Shown one piece after another: positions 35,391-43,881 of a DNA stretch of 64,000 nt (positions are counted from its first letter, which is position 1; every line of letters starts with the position of its first letter). The stretch covers positions 4,836,001 through 4,900,000 of the forward strand of contig NZ_OY771430.1 of assembly GCF_963674565.1 (NCBI RefSeq), read 5' to 3'. The translations under genes were made by a program, and so were the position numbers. The notes under the pieces were generated by a model. The model did not search any database. It saw nothing but the letters and a program-made list of their open reading frames with translations, and was not told the DNA's origin. Source of the DNA: an uncultured Carboxylicivirga sp. (GTDB lineage Bacteria > Bacteroidota > Bacteroidia > Bacteroidales > Marinilabiliaceae).

Positions 35391-37271
35391 ATGAAATTAT
35401 GGAATAATATGCGAATCAGATTAAAGCTTTTGGTAAGTTTTGGTCTGATCTTAATCTTACTATGTCTGGTAGGATTAATTTCCAATCTAGGAATTTTCGG
35501 GATAGTAAATGATGCGAATCAAGTAATTGCTGGCAATCAACTAAGAGCTGAGCTTGAAACACGATATACCCAGCATTTACTGTGGGCCAAGCAGGTAAGT
35601 GAGTTTTTAACCAGTCCTGAAGCAGATAAGCTGACAGTGCAGACTGATCACCATCTATGTGATTTCGGACATTGGTACTATGGAGATGGGAGGAAAAATG
35701 CCGAACAGTTGGTTCCTGAATTAGCCGGTATCATGGCTAACTTTGAAGAACCACATATGAAACTACATCAATCGGCTGTTACCATTGAAGAGTTACATCA
35801 AAATGTTGATATTAATCTGGCTATCGCTCTTAATAAAGCAAAAGCTGATCATTTATTTTGGTTACTCAATGTAGAAGAAGCCATTCTTAACAGAAAAAGT
35901 AATCTGGGTGTTCAAATGGATCATACTAAGTGTGGTTTTGGAGCATGGTTGTCCGAACCAGAAACAGAAAATATTCTTGCTAATGATACTTCATTAAAAG
36001 CTGCTTTTGAGGAGTTATATGAACCGCATAGGATGCTTCATAATTCCTCAAGATCTTTGCAAAAAATGATAGCATCAGGAAATTTTGAAGGGGCTCAAAG
36101 TTATTTTAAAAGTAATACTCAGCAAGCAGCGCAAAGTGTGTTATCTAAATTAAATGTTCTCATTCAGGAGACAAATGAAAAGTTAGCGAAGTCAAAGGCT
36201 GCTGATCAAGAATTTTACACAAATACATTATTACAGCTGGATACCTTAGGTAAATTATTTCAGACATCCATTGAAATCTCCAGGGATAATATATTGTCTG
36301 AGGATAAGCTAGTAAGTGATGCCAAACTAACAGGTTTTATTTCTTTGTTTATTCTTTTAGGATCATTGGCATTAGGATTATTTCTGGCCTTCTTTATCTC
36401 TAAATTTATTGTGAAAGGAATTAATAAAGGTGTGTTATTCGCCAAGAAGATTGCAGAAGGTGATTTAACCCAAAAAATGGAAGTTAATCAAAAGGATGAA
36501 ATTGGCGATCTTATTCATTCATTAAACGAAATGGTTGTAGGTATCGGTCAGCTAATCCGACAAATTAAAACCAGTTCTGATGCTTTGGTTTCTGCCAGTA
36601 GCCAGATGAATACAACATCAATGGATATCTCATCAGGTGCAAGTGAACAGGCATCGTCAACTGAAGAAGTTTCTGCTTCTATGGAAGAGATGAGTTCTAT
36701 TATTAATATGAATCGTGATTTTAGCCTGCAAGTTGAGCAAATTGCCTTATTAATGGCTAAAAGTATAAGAGAAGGAAGTGACGCTTCTAATAATTGTGAA
36801 AAGATAATGCACAATGTGGCTGACAAAGTTGTAGCTATAAAAGAAATTGCTCAACAAACCAATATTCTTGCCCTGAATGCTGCTGTTGAGGCATCCAGAG
36901 CAGGTGATGAAGGAAGAGGTTTTGCTGTTGTTGCTGCAGAAGTGAGAAAGCTTGCTGAACGTAGTAAAGAAGCATCAGATGCAATTAGTGCCCTAATTGA
37001 AAGAGGCGTAATGGAGTCGTCAGAAGCTGGAGAAAAACTACGTTCATCATTGGAAGATGTGAATAAAACTACGTCAATGATTCAGGAGATTTCAGAGGCT
37101 AGTAAAGAACAGGCTATAGGTGCACAGGAAGTAAATAATGCAATTAGTGAGTTGAATAATGTAACTCAATCAAATGCAGCAGCATCAGAGGAGCTTGCAT
37201 CGAGTTCAACTGAATTGGATAATCATGTCAGAGACCTGACAAAAATGATATCCCGATTCAGGTTACAATAG
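35391..37271 (+). CDS. methyl-accepting chemotaxis protein with two tandem CZB domains
   Basis: This is a membrane chemoreceptor of 626 residues. After the first helix (12-32), the periplasmic part carries two CZB zinc-binding modules. The first has His62-x2-Trp65, Cys90-DFGHW, and His122-x3-His126; the second has His154-x2-Trp157, Cys181-GFGAW and His213-x3-His217. A second helix (about 307-330), a HAMP linker and the cytoplasmic signalling tip (QQTNILALNAAVEASRAG) follow. CZB domains bind zinc and in known receptors sense redox chemicals such as hypochlorous acid. They are usually cytoplasmic. No che genes are near. It converges on the PP2C receptor operon. Confidence 0.9.
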   Translation: MKLWNNMRIRLKLLVSFGLILILLCLVGLISNLGIFGIVNDANQVIAGNQLRAELETRYTQHLLWAKQVSEFLTSPEADKLTVQTDHHLCDFGHWYYGDGRKNAEQLVPELAGIMANFEEPHMKLHQSAVTIEELHQNVDINLAIALNKAKADHLFWLLNVEEAILNRKSNLGVQMDHTKCGFGAWLSEPETENILANDTSLKAAFEELYEPHRMLHNSSRSLQKMIASGNFEGAQSYFKSNTQQAAQSVLSKLNVLIQETNEKLAKSKAADQEFYTNTLLQLDTLGKLFQTSIEISRDNILSEDKLVSDAKLTGFISLFILLGSLALGLFLAFFISKFIVKGINKGVLFAKKIAEGDLTQKMEVNQKDEIGDLIHSLNEMVVGIGQLIRQIKTSSDALVSASSQMNTTSMDISSGASEQASSTEEVSASMEEMSSIINMNRDFSLQVEQIALLMAKSIREGSDASNNCEKIMHNVADKVVAIKEIAQQTNILALNAAVEASRAGDEGRGFAVVAAEVRKLAERSKEASDAISALIERGVMESSEAGEKLRSSLEDVNKTTSMIQEISEASKEQAIGAQEVNNAISELNNVTQSNAAASEELASSSTELDNHVRDLTKMISRFRLQ

Positions 37272-37281
37272 ATGAAATGGT

Positions 37282-37318
37282 ATAAAAAAAGCATGGTTAA
37301 CAGCCATGCTTTTTTTAT
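37282..37318. terminator. bidirectional terminator between MCP and PP2C receptor
   Basis: ATAAAAAAAGCATGG (37282-37296) and CCATGCTTTTTTTAT (37304-37318) are perfect complements around a 7-base loop, with T tracts in both directions. It lies exactly between two convergent genes. Confidence 0.92.
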
Positions 37319-37333
37319 GAGGAAGTATTTAGT

Positions 37334-40300
37334 TTATAACTTAATTCCCATGAACAGAACATCGTCAATTTGATCCAGGTCACCTTTCCAATTTTCGAAG
37401 TTGGTTTTAACCTTTTCATATTGTTGGTCAGATGGTAATTCATAAATTTCTTCAATAAGATTCCGAACACCCACTTTCATGAATTTCTTACCTAAAGGAC
37501 CCCCGAATTGATCAGGGTAGCCATCAGAGAATAAGTAGATATGATCGCCTTTTGAACAATTGTATTCGATGTTCATAAACGAACTTTGGTCAGTATCTTG
37601 TAAGCTGTCTCCAATGCTTCGCCTGTTTCCTTTATATAAGGTTATCTCATTATTGATGATTAAATAAACAGGTCGTTTTGCCGAAGCAAGTCGAACTTTG
37701 CGCGTTGGTATATGTACTTCTACAACAGAAATATCCATACCATCCTTACTTTGTGCTTCGTCGCTTTTTTGAAGCAATTTCTTTATTTCTTCATCCAGCT
37801 TCTCCAATACATCAGCCGGAGAGTTTATTTCTGGTAAGCGGAATATGTCATTAAGAATGGTTGTCCCGATCATTGACATAAATGCTCCAGGAACACCATG
37901 ACCAGTACAGTCGGCACAACAAATCACCAAGTAATCACCACTTCGGTTGAACCAATAGAAATCCCCACTAACAATATCACGAGGAGCAAAGAAAATGTAT
38001 GATTCAGGTAATACATCCATCAAGTCATTCATTGGAGGTAAAATGGATGATTGAATCTTTTTTGCATAATTAATACTGTCGGTGATATCTCTGTTTTTCC
38101 TTTCTATTTCTTCTTTCTGTTCGCGTAAAACAATAGTTTGTGAATCAACCTCGCGTTGAAGAATCTGTTTCTGTTGTTGTAGCTTTCTTTCTCTAAATTT
38201 AATGAGTAAATAAATAAAATACGAGAGAACTAAAACACATAAAATATAGAACCAAATGCTTTTGTAAAATGGCTTGGCAACACTAATGTTTAAAGTCAGA
38301 GGCGTACCTGTTCTTACGCCATCAGCGTTATAGGCACGTATTCGTAGTTTATGATCACCATCTCGTAGATAATCAATCTCTTTAAAATTTATACTCCCTA
38401 ACTGAGTCCATTCTTTATCCTTATCATCTTCACCAACATCATCAATTCTGAATTCATAAGTAACACCTTGAGGATTAATAAAACTTATGGCCCTGAACTC
38501 TAAATGAAGATTGTAATATCCTTTATTATATGGATAATTAAGGTGCAGGGGTTGGTCAGCTGGATAATTCACATCATCAATAGTTAAAGATGTGATATTA
38601 AGAAGTGGTGCAACATTGTTTTTGGCATCCATAAGTGGATCATAATGAATTGCTCCATTACTTGAGGCAAACCATAGTGTTCCATCATTGTCTTTGATTA
38701 TCTGGTTGAACTCACCATCGATATTACTTTCGTGGTCAAAAATTCGTATTTGTTTGGTATTCAGATCTACACAACTTAATCCCACATGATGACAAACCCA
38801 TAAACGATTTTTACTGTCGCATTCAATGTTGTAACAATAATTCTTTTTCAAACCATCCTGAACGGTGATGGCTCTCATGCTATCAGCAGCATAATACAAT
38901 ATGCCTTTGTTTTTAGTTGCAAGCCATTTATTACCATCCTTGTCTTCGGTCATATCAACCACATTAACTGCGGCTTGCATCAACTTATGTCTTTCTATTT
39001 TATTGTCTGATATGCTGCAGATTCCATTGTCTTTTGTACCTACCCATATAATACCTTCTATATCTTTATAAATAAAATTGATGGTATTATGAGATAGGCC
39101 GCTACCCATATCATAAAGCTTCAAACTCTTATCCTCTGTGTTTAAAAGATAGAGACCCTCGCTGGTAGCTATATAAATGAGAGGGCCATAACCCATTAGG
39201 TCATTTATTTTTTTGCCTGATTCAGATTTTGTATAAGGATAGGATTTGAAACGAAGCTCATTTTTAGTACGATAGTACAATCCGTTGTTTGCTGTACCCA
39301 CCCAAATTGTACCTTTTTCATCTTCGATTAACTTTGTTATTTTATCGCGGGGAACACCCAAAGCCGGATCGTAAAATTCAAAGTCGGTAAAACACATTGG
39401 GTCGTGTTTTATTAAACCATTATCAAGTCCAAGCCATAAACTGTTTCCCGACTTTAATAGTGAATGCACTTTTTGGCTTTTAAAACCGATCTCTTCAAGG
39501 TTGTAAAAAACAAAATACTGATTAATCAGAGTTGCAACACCACCTCCATATGTTCCAAACCAATAGTTACCTTCCCGGTCACTAAGAATCTGGGTAATAT
39601 AGTTAACCTCCAGTCCGTTAACTGTATTAAAGTTCATCGATTCGGTATAGGCATCTTTCGTAGCATCATAAAACAGTTTGATTACACCATTTTTTTTGGT
39701 TGCAATTAATAGATTCCCATCCTGATCTTCGTAGATATCATTTACAGTTTCTTTTTCAATATTGAAACTTAAGCAAAGTCGGTTGTCAGATATGTGTTCA
39801 GATTTATTTGTTCCTGTGCGGTATTGATAAAACCCATAATCCTCCGTGCCGATCCAATAATCACCATTCTCACTTTTACTTTTGATGATAGTATTTATTC
39901 GGGTTGTAGGGATGTCCTTAACTTTTGAAACATCCACATTTTCGTATGTATTGTCGCTGAAGGTTAAATGATATAAACCTTCACTGGTACCAATTAAAAA
40001 CTCAAGTGGGGAAATGATTGCTAACGAAGAATAGTTACGAATCTTATACTTTTTACGTCCAAAGAATGTTGTGATTTTAAAATTTTCGTCAACCCTGATT
40101 AAGCCATTACGTTGTTCAATTGCCCAGATGTTATTGTCAGCATCTTGTTCAATATCATTTATCTTTTGATTGGTTTCTTCAATTTCAATTTTACTGAATG
40201 AACCATCTTTAAAGTAGGATAAATTACCATTTTTATGACCACACCAAATTATGCCTTCATTATCAATAAACAAGGTGTTTACAAAATCGTCTGCTAAAGA

Positions 40301-40540
40301 ATCTTCAACAGTATATACCTTGAAATCAAAACCATCATATTTTACCAAGCCTTCACCTGTGGCTATCCACAGGTATCCGTTCTTTCCTTGTTTTAAACTG
40401 TAAACATAGTTTTGAGGAAGACCAATCTCACTATTGTAAATTTTAAAATCGAAGGATTGACCAATGATTTCTCCTGATATAAAAAGTATCAGGAATAGCA
40501 TGAAGGTACTTCGAAAAATCTTATGACGATTCATTATCAT
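37334..40540 (-). CDS. beta-propeller receptor with PP2C (SpoIIE) phosphatase
   Basis: This is a 1,068-residue sensor. A signal peptide leads to a large periplasmic beta-propeller pair made of two-component-regulator repeats (recurring GYLWIATGEGL, EGIIWCGHKNG, GTIWVGTANNG and similar). A Y_Y_Y domain (YEFRIDDVGEDDK), one membrane helix (about residues 762-782), a coiled coil, and a C-terminal SpoIIE PP2C phosphatase with RDIVSGDFYW and CCADCTGHGVPGAFMSM follow. In hybrid sensors of Bacteroidota the same periplasmic part is joined to a kinase; here it drives a phosphatase. It is the last gene of the surface-protein operon, one base after the previous stop. The second Met (40534) is also possible. 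Confidence 0.9.
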   Translation of the reverse strand: MIMNRHKIFRSTFMLFLILFISGEIIGQSFDFKIYNSEIGLPQNYVYSLKQGKNGYLWIATGEGLVKYDGFDFKVYTVEDSLADDFVNTLFIDNEGIIWCGHKNGNLSYFKDGSFSKIEIEETNQKINDIEQDADNNIWAIEQRNGLIRVDENFKITTFFGRKKYKIRNYSSLAIISPLEFLIGTSEGLYHLTFSDNTYENVDVSKVKDIPTTRINTIIKSKSENGDYWIGTEDYGFYQYRTGTNKSEHISDNRLCLSFNIEKETVNDIYEDQDGNLLIATKKNGVIKLFYDATKDAYTESMNFNTVNGLEVNYITQILSDREGNYWFGTYGGGVATLINQYFVFYNLEEIGFKSQKVHSLLKSGNSLWLGLDNGLIKHDPMCFTDFEFYDPALGVPRDKITKLIEDEKGTIWVGTANNGLYYRTKNELRFKSYPYTKSESGKKINDLMGYGPLIYIATSEGLYLLNTEDKSLKLYDMGSGLSHNTINFIYKDIEGIIWVGTKDNGICSISDNKIERHKLMQAAVNVVDMTEDKDGNKWLATKNKGILYYAADSMRAITVQDGLKKNYCYNIECDSKNRLWVCHHVGLSCVDLNTKQIRIFDHESNIDGEFNQIIKDNDGTLWFASSNGAIHYDPLMDAKNNVAPLLNITSLTIDDVNYPADQPLHLNYPYNKGYYNLHLEFRAISFINPQGVTYEFRIDDVGEDDKDKEWTQLGSINFKEIDYLRDGDHKLRIRAYNADGVRTGTPLTLNISVAKPFYKSIWFYILCVLVLSYFIYLLIKFRERKLQQQKQILQREVDSQTIVLREQKEEIERKNRDITDSINYAKKIQSSILPPMNDLMDVLPESYIFFAPRDIVSGDFYWFNRSGDYLVICCADCTGHGVPGAFMSMIGTTILNDIFRLPEINSPADVLEKLDEEIKKLLQKSDEAQSKDGMDISVVEVHIPTRKVRLASAKRPVYLIINNEITLYKGNRRSIGDSLQDTDQSSFMNIEYNCSKGDHIYLFSDGYPDQFGGPLGKKFMKVGVRNLIEEIYELPSDQQYEKVKTNFENWKGDLDQIDDVLFMGIKL

Positions 40541-40541
40541 A

Positions 40542-41519
40542 TTACTGCGCGTTTACTTTTCTGTGTGTTGGTTTTGGAATATACTTTGGTACTCCACCAA
40601 TTGGAATACTATAAAGCTTAATTCCTTCACCGTCTTGATTCTCAAGTCGAATAACAACATTGTTGTTAATGATTTTTGCATTCTTATTTTTAATCATGCG
40701 TATATCCAACGACGAAAAGTACTCTTTCTCACGAATCTTAAAATTACTGTCAATCCAATTGTCATCAACCGAAACATTCATGGGCGTACCAGGTCGGTCA
40801 ACTGACCTTACCAAAATCATACCATCGTTATCCCAGTCGAAATTAGATTGCTTAATATAAACCGTAGAGGTATCATTGATATATGGATAAATATGCGAAA
40901 CCTGGGTTATATCATCGTGCATTCTGAATTTATATTTAAAGTAGTAGGCAAAAGCCCCTTCTACTTCATGATTTTCATTAGAATTACTGCTTAAAAATAA
41001 CCGGTACATGTTTCCATCATCCCCTTCTGTTCCTTCAATAATAATCTTAAAAATATATCCACCATCCTCAGGTAAATACTCTCCTTCGCTTGGATTATAA
41101 GGACCAAAAGTATACCATTTAAGATTGAATTCAGGATTGTTTTCGAAAAATTTCGAATCCAATTCTGCACCACTATCATAATCTCCATTCAAATTACCAT
41201 CTCTTGCATCCTGGTTGGAGCAGCTACCTTTTCCTCCATAAACGCTTATTCGGGTCTTGGTATTCCATTCTCCTTGTATTTCATCATTATCACCACCAGT
41301 ATCGGGATCAAACACCCTTAAATAAATGGGTTTATTGAAATTTTCGGGAACGGCAAAGAATATGATCTGACAGAAGTTGTCATCTCCCCAGTATGTTTCT
41401 CCTTCTGAACCGAAGGTAACAAGATTAGGGATGTTTTCATCAACTCCTGGTACTGGTTGCGCAAGGGTGATTGTGCTAAGCAGTAACGAGGGTAAAAGTA
41501 GTTTGAGTAATTTGGACAT
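40542..41519 (-). CDS. exported protein of unknown function
   Basis: I do not recognise the family. The protein is 325 residues with signal peptide MSKLLKLLLPSLLLSTITLA. The mature part is acidic and beta-rich, with no cysteine pattern beyond a few residues, and contains Asp/Asn/Gly-rich stretches (DPDTGGDNDE, DGNLNGDYDSGAE) that look like calcium-binding loops. The start at 41519 leaves two bases after the upstream gene. It is between a PD40/PKD protein and the PP2C receptor, so it probably works at the cell surface with them. Confidence 0.65.
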   Translation of the reverse strand: MSKLLKLLLPSLLLSTITLAQPVPGVDENIPNLVTFGSEGETYWGDDNFCQIIFFAVPENFNKPIYLRVFDPDTGGDNDEIQGEWNTKTRISVYGGKGSCSNQDARDGNLNGDYDSGAELDSKFFENNPEFNLKWYTFGPYNPSEGEYLPEDGGYIFKIIIEGTEGDDGNMYRLFLSSNSNENHEVEGAFAYYFKYKFRMHDDITQVSHIYPYINDTSTVYIKQSNFDWDNDGMILVRSVDRPGTPMNVSVDDNWIDSNFKIREKEYFSSLDIRMIKNKNAKIINNNVVIRLENQDGEGIKLYSIPIGGVPKYIPKPTHRKVNAQ

Positions 41520-41521
41520 AT

Positions 41522-42931
41522 TTAATCGCTTACAATAATTTCTTTGATTGAGCACATTTTTATCTGTGGATGTTCCTTTGATATCGCTCCACATCTTACC
41601 TGATACTTTCCTTTTGTTCGAAAAATATGACGAATAGTTTCACCTTTTAGCAAAGTTCCGTCTCCCATATCCCAATAAAATTCCTTGGGTTGGAAGTCTC
41701 CCATGAATGATTGTGAAACATCAAAAGTTGTAAGTTGGTTAATCTTAATGGTTTCCTCGGTGGTAATATAGATCTGTTCAATTCGTGTTACATCAAGATT
41801 ATAATCAGAAAGAGCAAACATTTCTTCACCAATTGAGGTGTCTAGCAAACTTAAACGGACATTATATTCTCCAGGTCCGGTAAAACAATGAAGAACCGTA
41901 TCGCCCATGGCACTTTCGGTTTTGTTGAATGTCCACTGGTATTTATATGGGCCACGACTCATCTCTTCATCTTGAGTTACATCATCATAGAACTCAAAGC
42001 AATAACTGTCTTCTTCCTGTATGTTGCAGGTTTCAAATGATGGGAAGAATTGGTCGAAGCGGTATAGGTTATCCGATCCCTCTCTGTCGGAGGCGAAGAT
42101 TCCCCACATCTCATCTTCGTTTATGTAACAGCTAAATTCGTTGGCTTTGGTATTAATGTTATCCACAGCAACAGGTTCAGTCCATCCATCTTCGGTTTGA
42201 TAAGTGTAAAAGATATCAAGGCCACCCTGACCGCCATGTCCATTGGAAGCAAAATATAACTTACCACTAGGATGATAAAATGGGAATAACTCTGATTCAC
42301 TTGTATTAATATTTTCTCCAAGATTAACAGCTGGTCCCCATTCTCCGTTGATATTTTCTGAATAGTAGATATCAGTTTTCCCCATTCCTTCTTCCATGTC
42401 GGATATAAAGAACAGGAATCTTCCATCAGTACTTATTGAAGGTTGAGCTGTATTATAATTGCGACGCGAATTGAAGGATAAATTATTTTTGCGCGACCAA
42501 CCTTTATTGCCTAAATCAGATTCATAAACACCCATTAAATTGCCACTATTGCTTTGTTGGCTCCTCTTGTAGGTATCATAGTGGTTTTGCCCGATATACA
42601 TTTTATTTCCATCGTTCGAAAATGTGATTGATCCCGTGTTAAAAGGAGACAAAAAATCACTCTCGTAACGAATGGGTTTACCAAAACTCGAATCCGGATT
42701 TATCTTAACACTAAAGATATGATAAAGCAACTGACGGTTATCATCAAAGTATCTTTTTAAGAAATTTATCGGTTTGTTTGTGCTGAAATAAAGAACTGAG
42801 TCCTTAATAAATGGTGACATTTCATTACTCGAGTTGTTGCTAAACGGAAGTCTTTGCACCTGAACATCCTGAGCCACTAAACCTGAACTTATTGCTAACA
42901 AAAATGATATGGTTAATAATATTATTCTCAT
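41522..42931 (-). CDS. PD40/WD40-like and PKD-domain exported protein
   Basis: A signal peptide (MRIILLTISFLLAISSGLVA) leads to beta-propeller PD40 repeats (FSNDGNKMYIG, ISTDGRFLFFISDMEEG, YHPSGKLYFASNGHGGQGG, INEDEMWGIFASDREGSDN). Two PKD-like domains follow (YWDMGDGTLLKGE near the end). OmpA-tailed versions of this architecture occur in gliding and T9SS loci (PorE type), but this one has no OmpA domain. I start at 42931 (469 residues); the 45-residue upstream extension overlaps the porP gene. It follows the PorP/SprF gene with a 10-base gap. Confidence 0.78.
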   Translation of the reverse strand: MRIILLTISFLLAISSGLVAQDVQVQRLPFSNNSSNEMSPFIKDSVLYFSTNKPINFLKRYFDDNRQLLYHIFSVKINPDSSFGKPIRYESDFLSPFNTGSITFSNDGNKMYIGQNHYDTYKRSQQSNSGNLMGVYESDLGNKGWSRKNNLSFNSRRNYNTAQPSISTDGRFLFFISDMEEGMGKTDIYYSENINGEWGPAVNLGENINTSESELFPFYHPSGKLYFASNGHGGQGGLDIFYTYQTEDGWTEPVAVDNINTKANEFSCYINEDEMWGIFASDREGSDNLYRFDQFFPSFETCNIQEEDSYCFEFYDDVTQDEEMSRGPYKYQWTFNKTESAMGDTVLHCFTGPGEYNVRLSLLDTSIGEEMFALSDYNLDVTRIEQIYITTEETIKINQLTTFDVSQSFMGDFQPKEFYWDMGDGTLLKGETIRHIFRTKGKYQVRCGAISKEHPQIKMCSIKEIIVSD

Positions 42932-42941
42932 TGTGTTTGGT

Positions 42942-43865
42942 TTAGAAGAATTTAGGGTTCGGAGTACTGATTTTGTATCCAAAATCGAACTGAATAGAAA
43001 TCTCGTGAGTTCCGCTATTGTATGATTTAATGTAATCACCTGCAGAATAATCATAGCTATATGCAAATCGCATTTGAGGGGTGACCTGATAACCCACTAA
43101 GCCTACAATATCAAGATTGTTTCTGACACTTGCACCCAGCCAAATAGTGTTATTAAAAATGGTTGTACAATTTAAATCAACAATTGGTTTTTCCTGAGGA
43201 TTGTATCGTGCCAATACACTAGGTTGAATATCAAATTTATCTGATAACTTAAATAAGTATCCTCCGGTAAAAATGTAATTTGATTTGCCCGGAGCAAAGC
43301 CTTCTGATTTATTTTTTCCAATATCGAAATACATAAAATTTGGAGCGGATAAGCCAATAAAAAACTGATTGCTATACCATGCAATACCTAAACCAACTGT
43401 TGGCGTTCCTGCACTTTCGTTAGATGAAAAGTTCGTATCCTGACCAAACTCAGGTAAGGTATTAACCGACGTCCAATTTGAATTATAGTTGACAAAACCA
43501 GCATTTAAACCAAAGCTTAATCGTTGATTTTTTTTCACTAATACCCGGTAAGTATATGAAAATGATGCGCCGGTTTGATGGGTAACACCATATTGCTGAT
43601 TGTAAATGTCGATACCCAGGGCAATATTTTTATTACGCAAAGGTGCATGACCACTAAGGTATTGTTCGCTGGGAGCACCGTTAAATCCGACCCATTTTTG
43701 TCTGTAGGAACCAAAAAGTGAAATTGCCTCGCGATTACCAGCAAAGGCTGAGTTTATAGTATAGCGATTGTGCATATACTGACTCATGACTATATCTTTT
43801 TGAGCAAAAACAGCAATGGTAGGAAGTGTTAGAAAGAGTAATAGTAGTTTGGCTATTTTATTCAT
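42942..43865 (-). CDS. PorP/SprF-family outer-membrane protein (T9SS)
   Basis: This is a 307-residue outer-membrane beta-barrel of the PorP/SprF family, recognised from QKDIVMSQYMHNRYTINSAFAG and GSYRQKWVGFNGAP. The signal peptide precedes residue 22, and the protein ends in an aromatic residue (PNPKFF), as barrel proteins do. SprF supports secretion of the adhesin SprB through the type IX system. The gene lies directly after its probable cargo, a CHU_C-tailed giant protein, a conserved cargo-SprF pairing. Confidence 0.9.
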   Translation of the reverse strand: MNKIAKLLLLFLTLPTIAVFAQKDIVMSQYMHNRYTINSAFAGNREAISLFGSYRQKWVGFNGAPSEQYLSGHAPLRNKNIALGIDIYNQQYGVTHQTGASFSYTYRVLVKKNQRLSFGLNAGFVNYNSNWTSVNTLPEFGQDTNFSSNESAGTPTVGLGIAWYSNQFFIGLSAPNFMYFDIGKNKSEGFAPGKSNYIFTGGYLFKLSDKFDIQPSVLARYNPQEKPIVDLNCTTIFNNTIWLGASVRNNLDIVGLVGYQVTPQMRFAYSYDYSAGDYIKSYNSGTHEISIQFDFGYKISTPNPKFF

Positions 43866-43881
43866 TGTGTTTTGCTTTATC

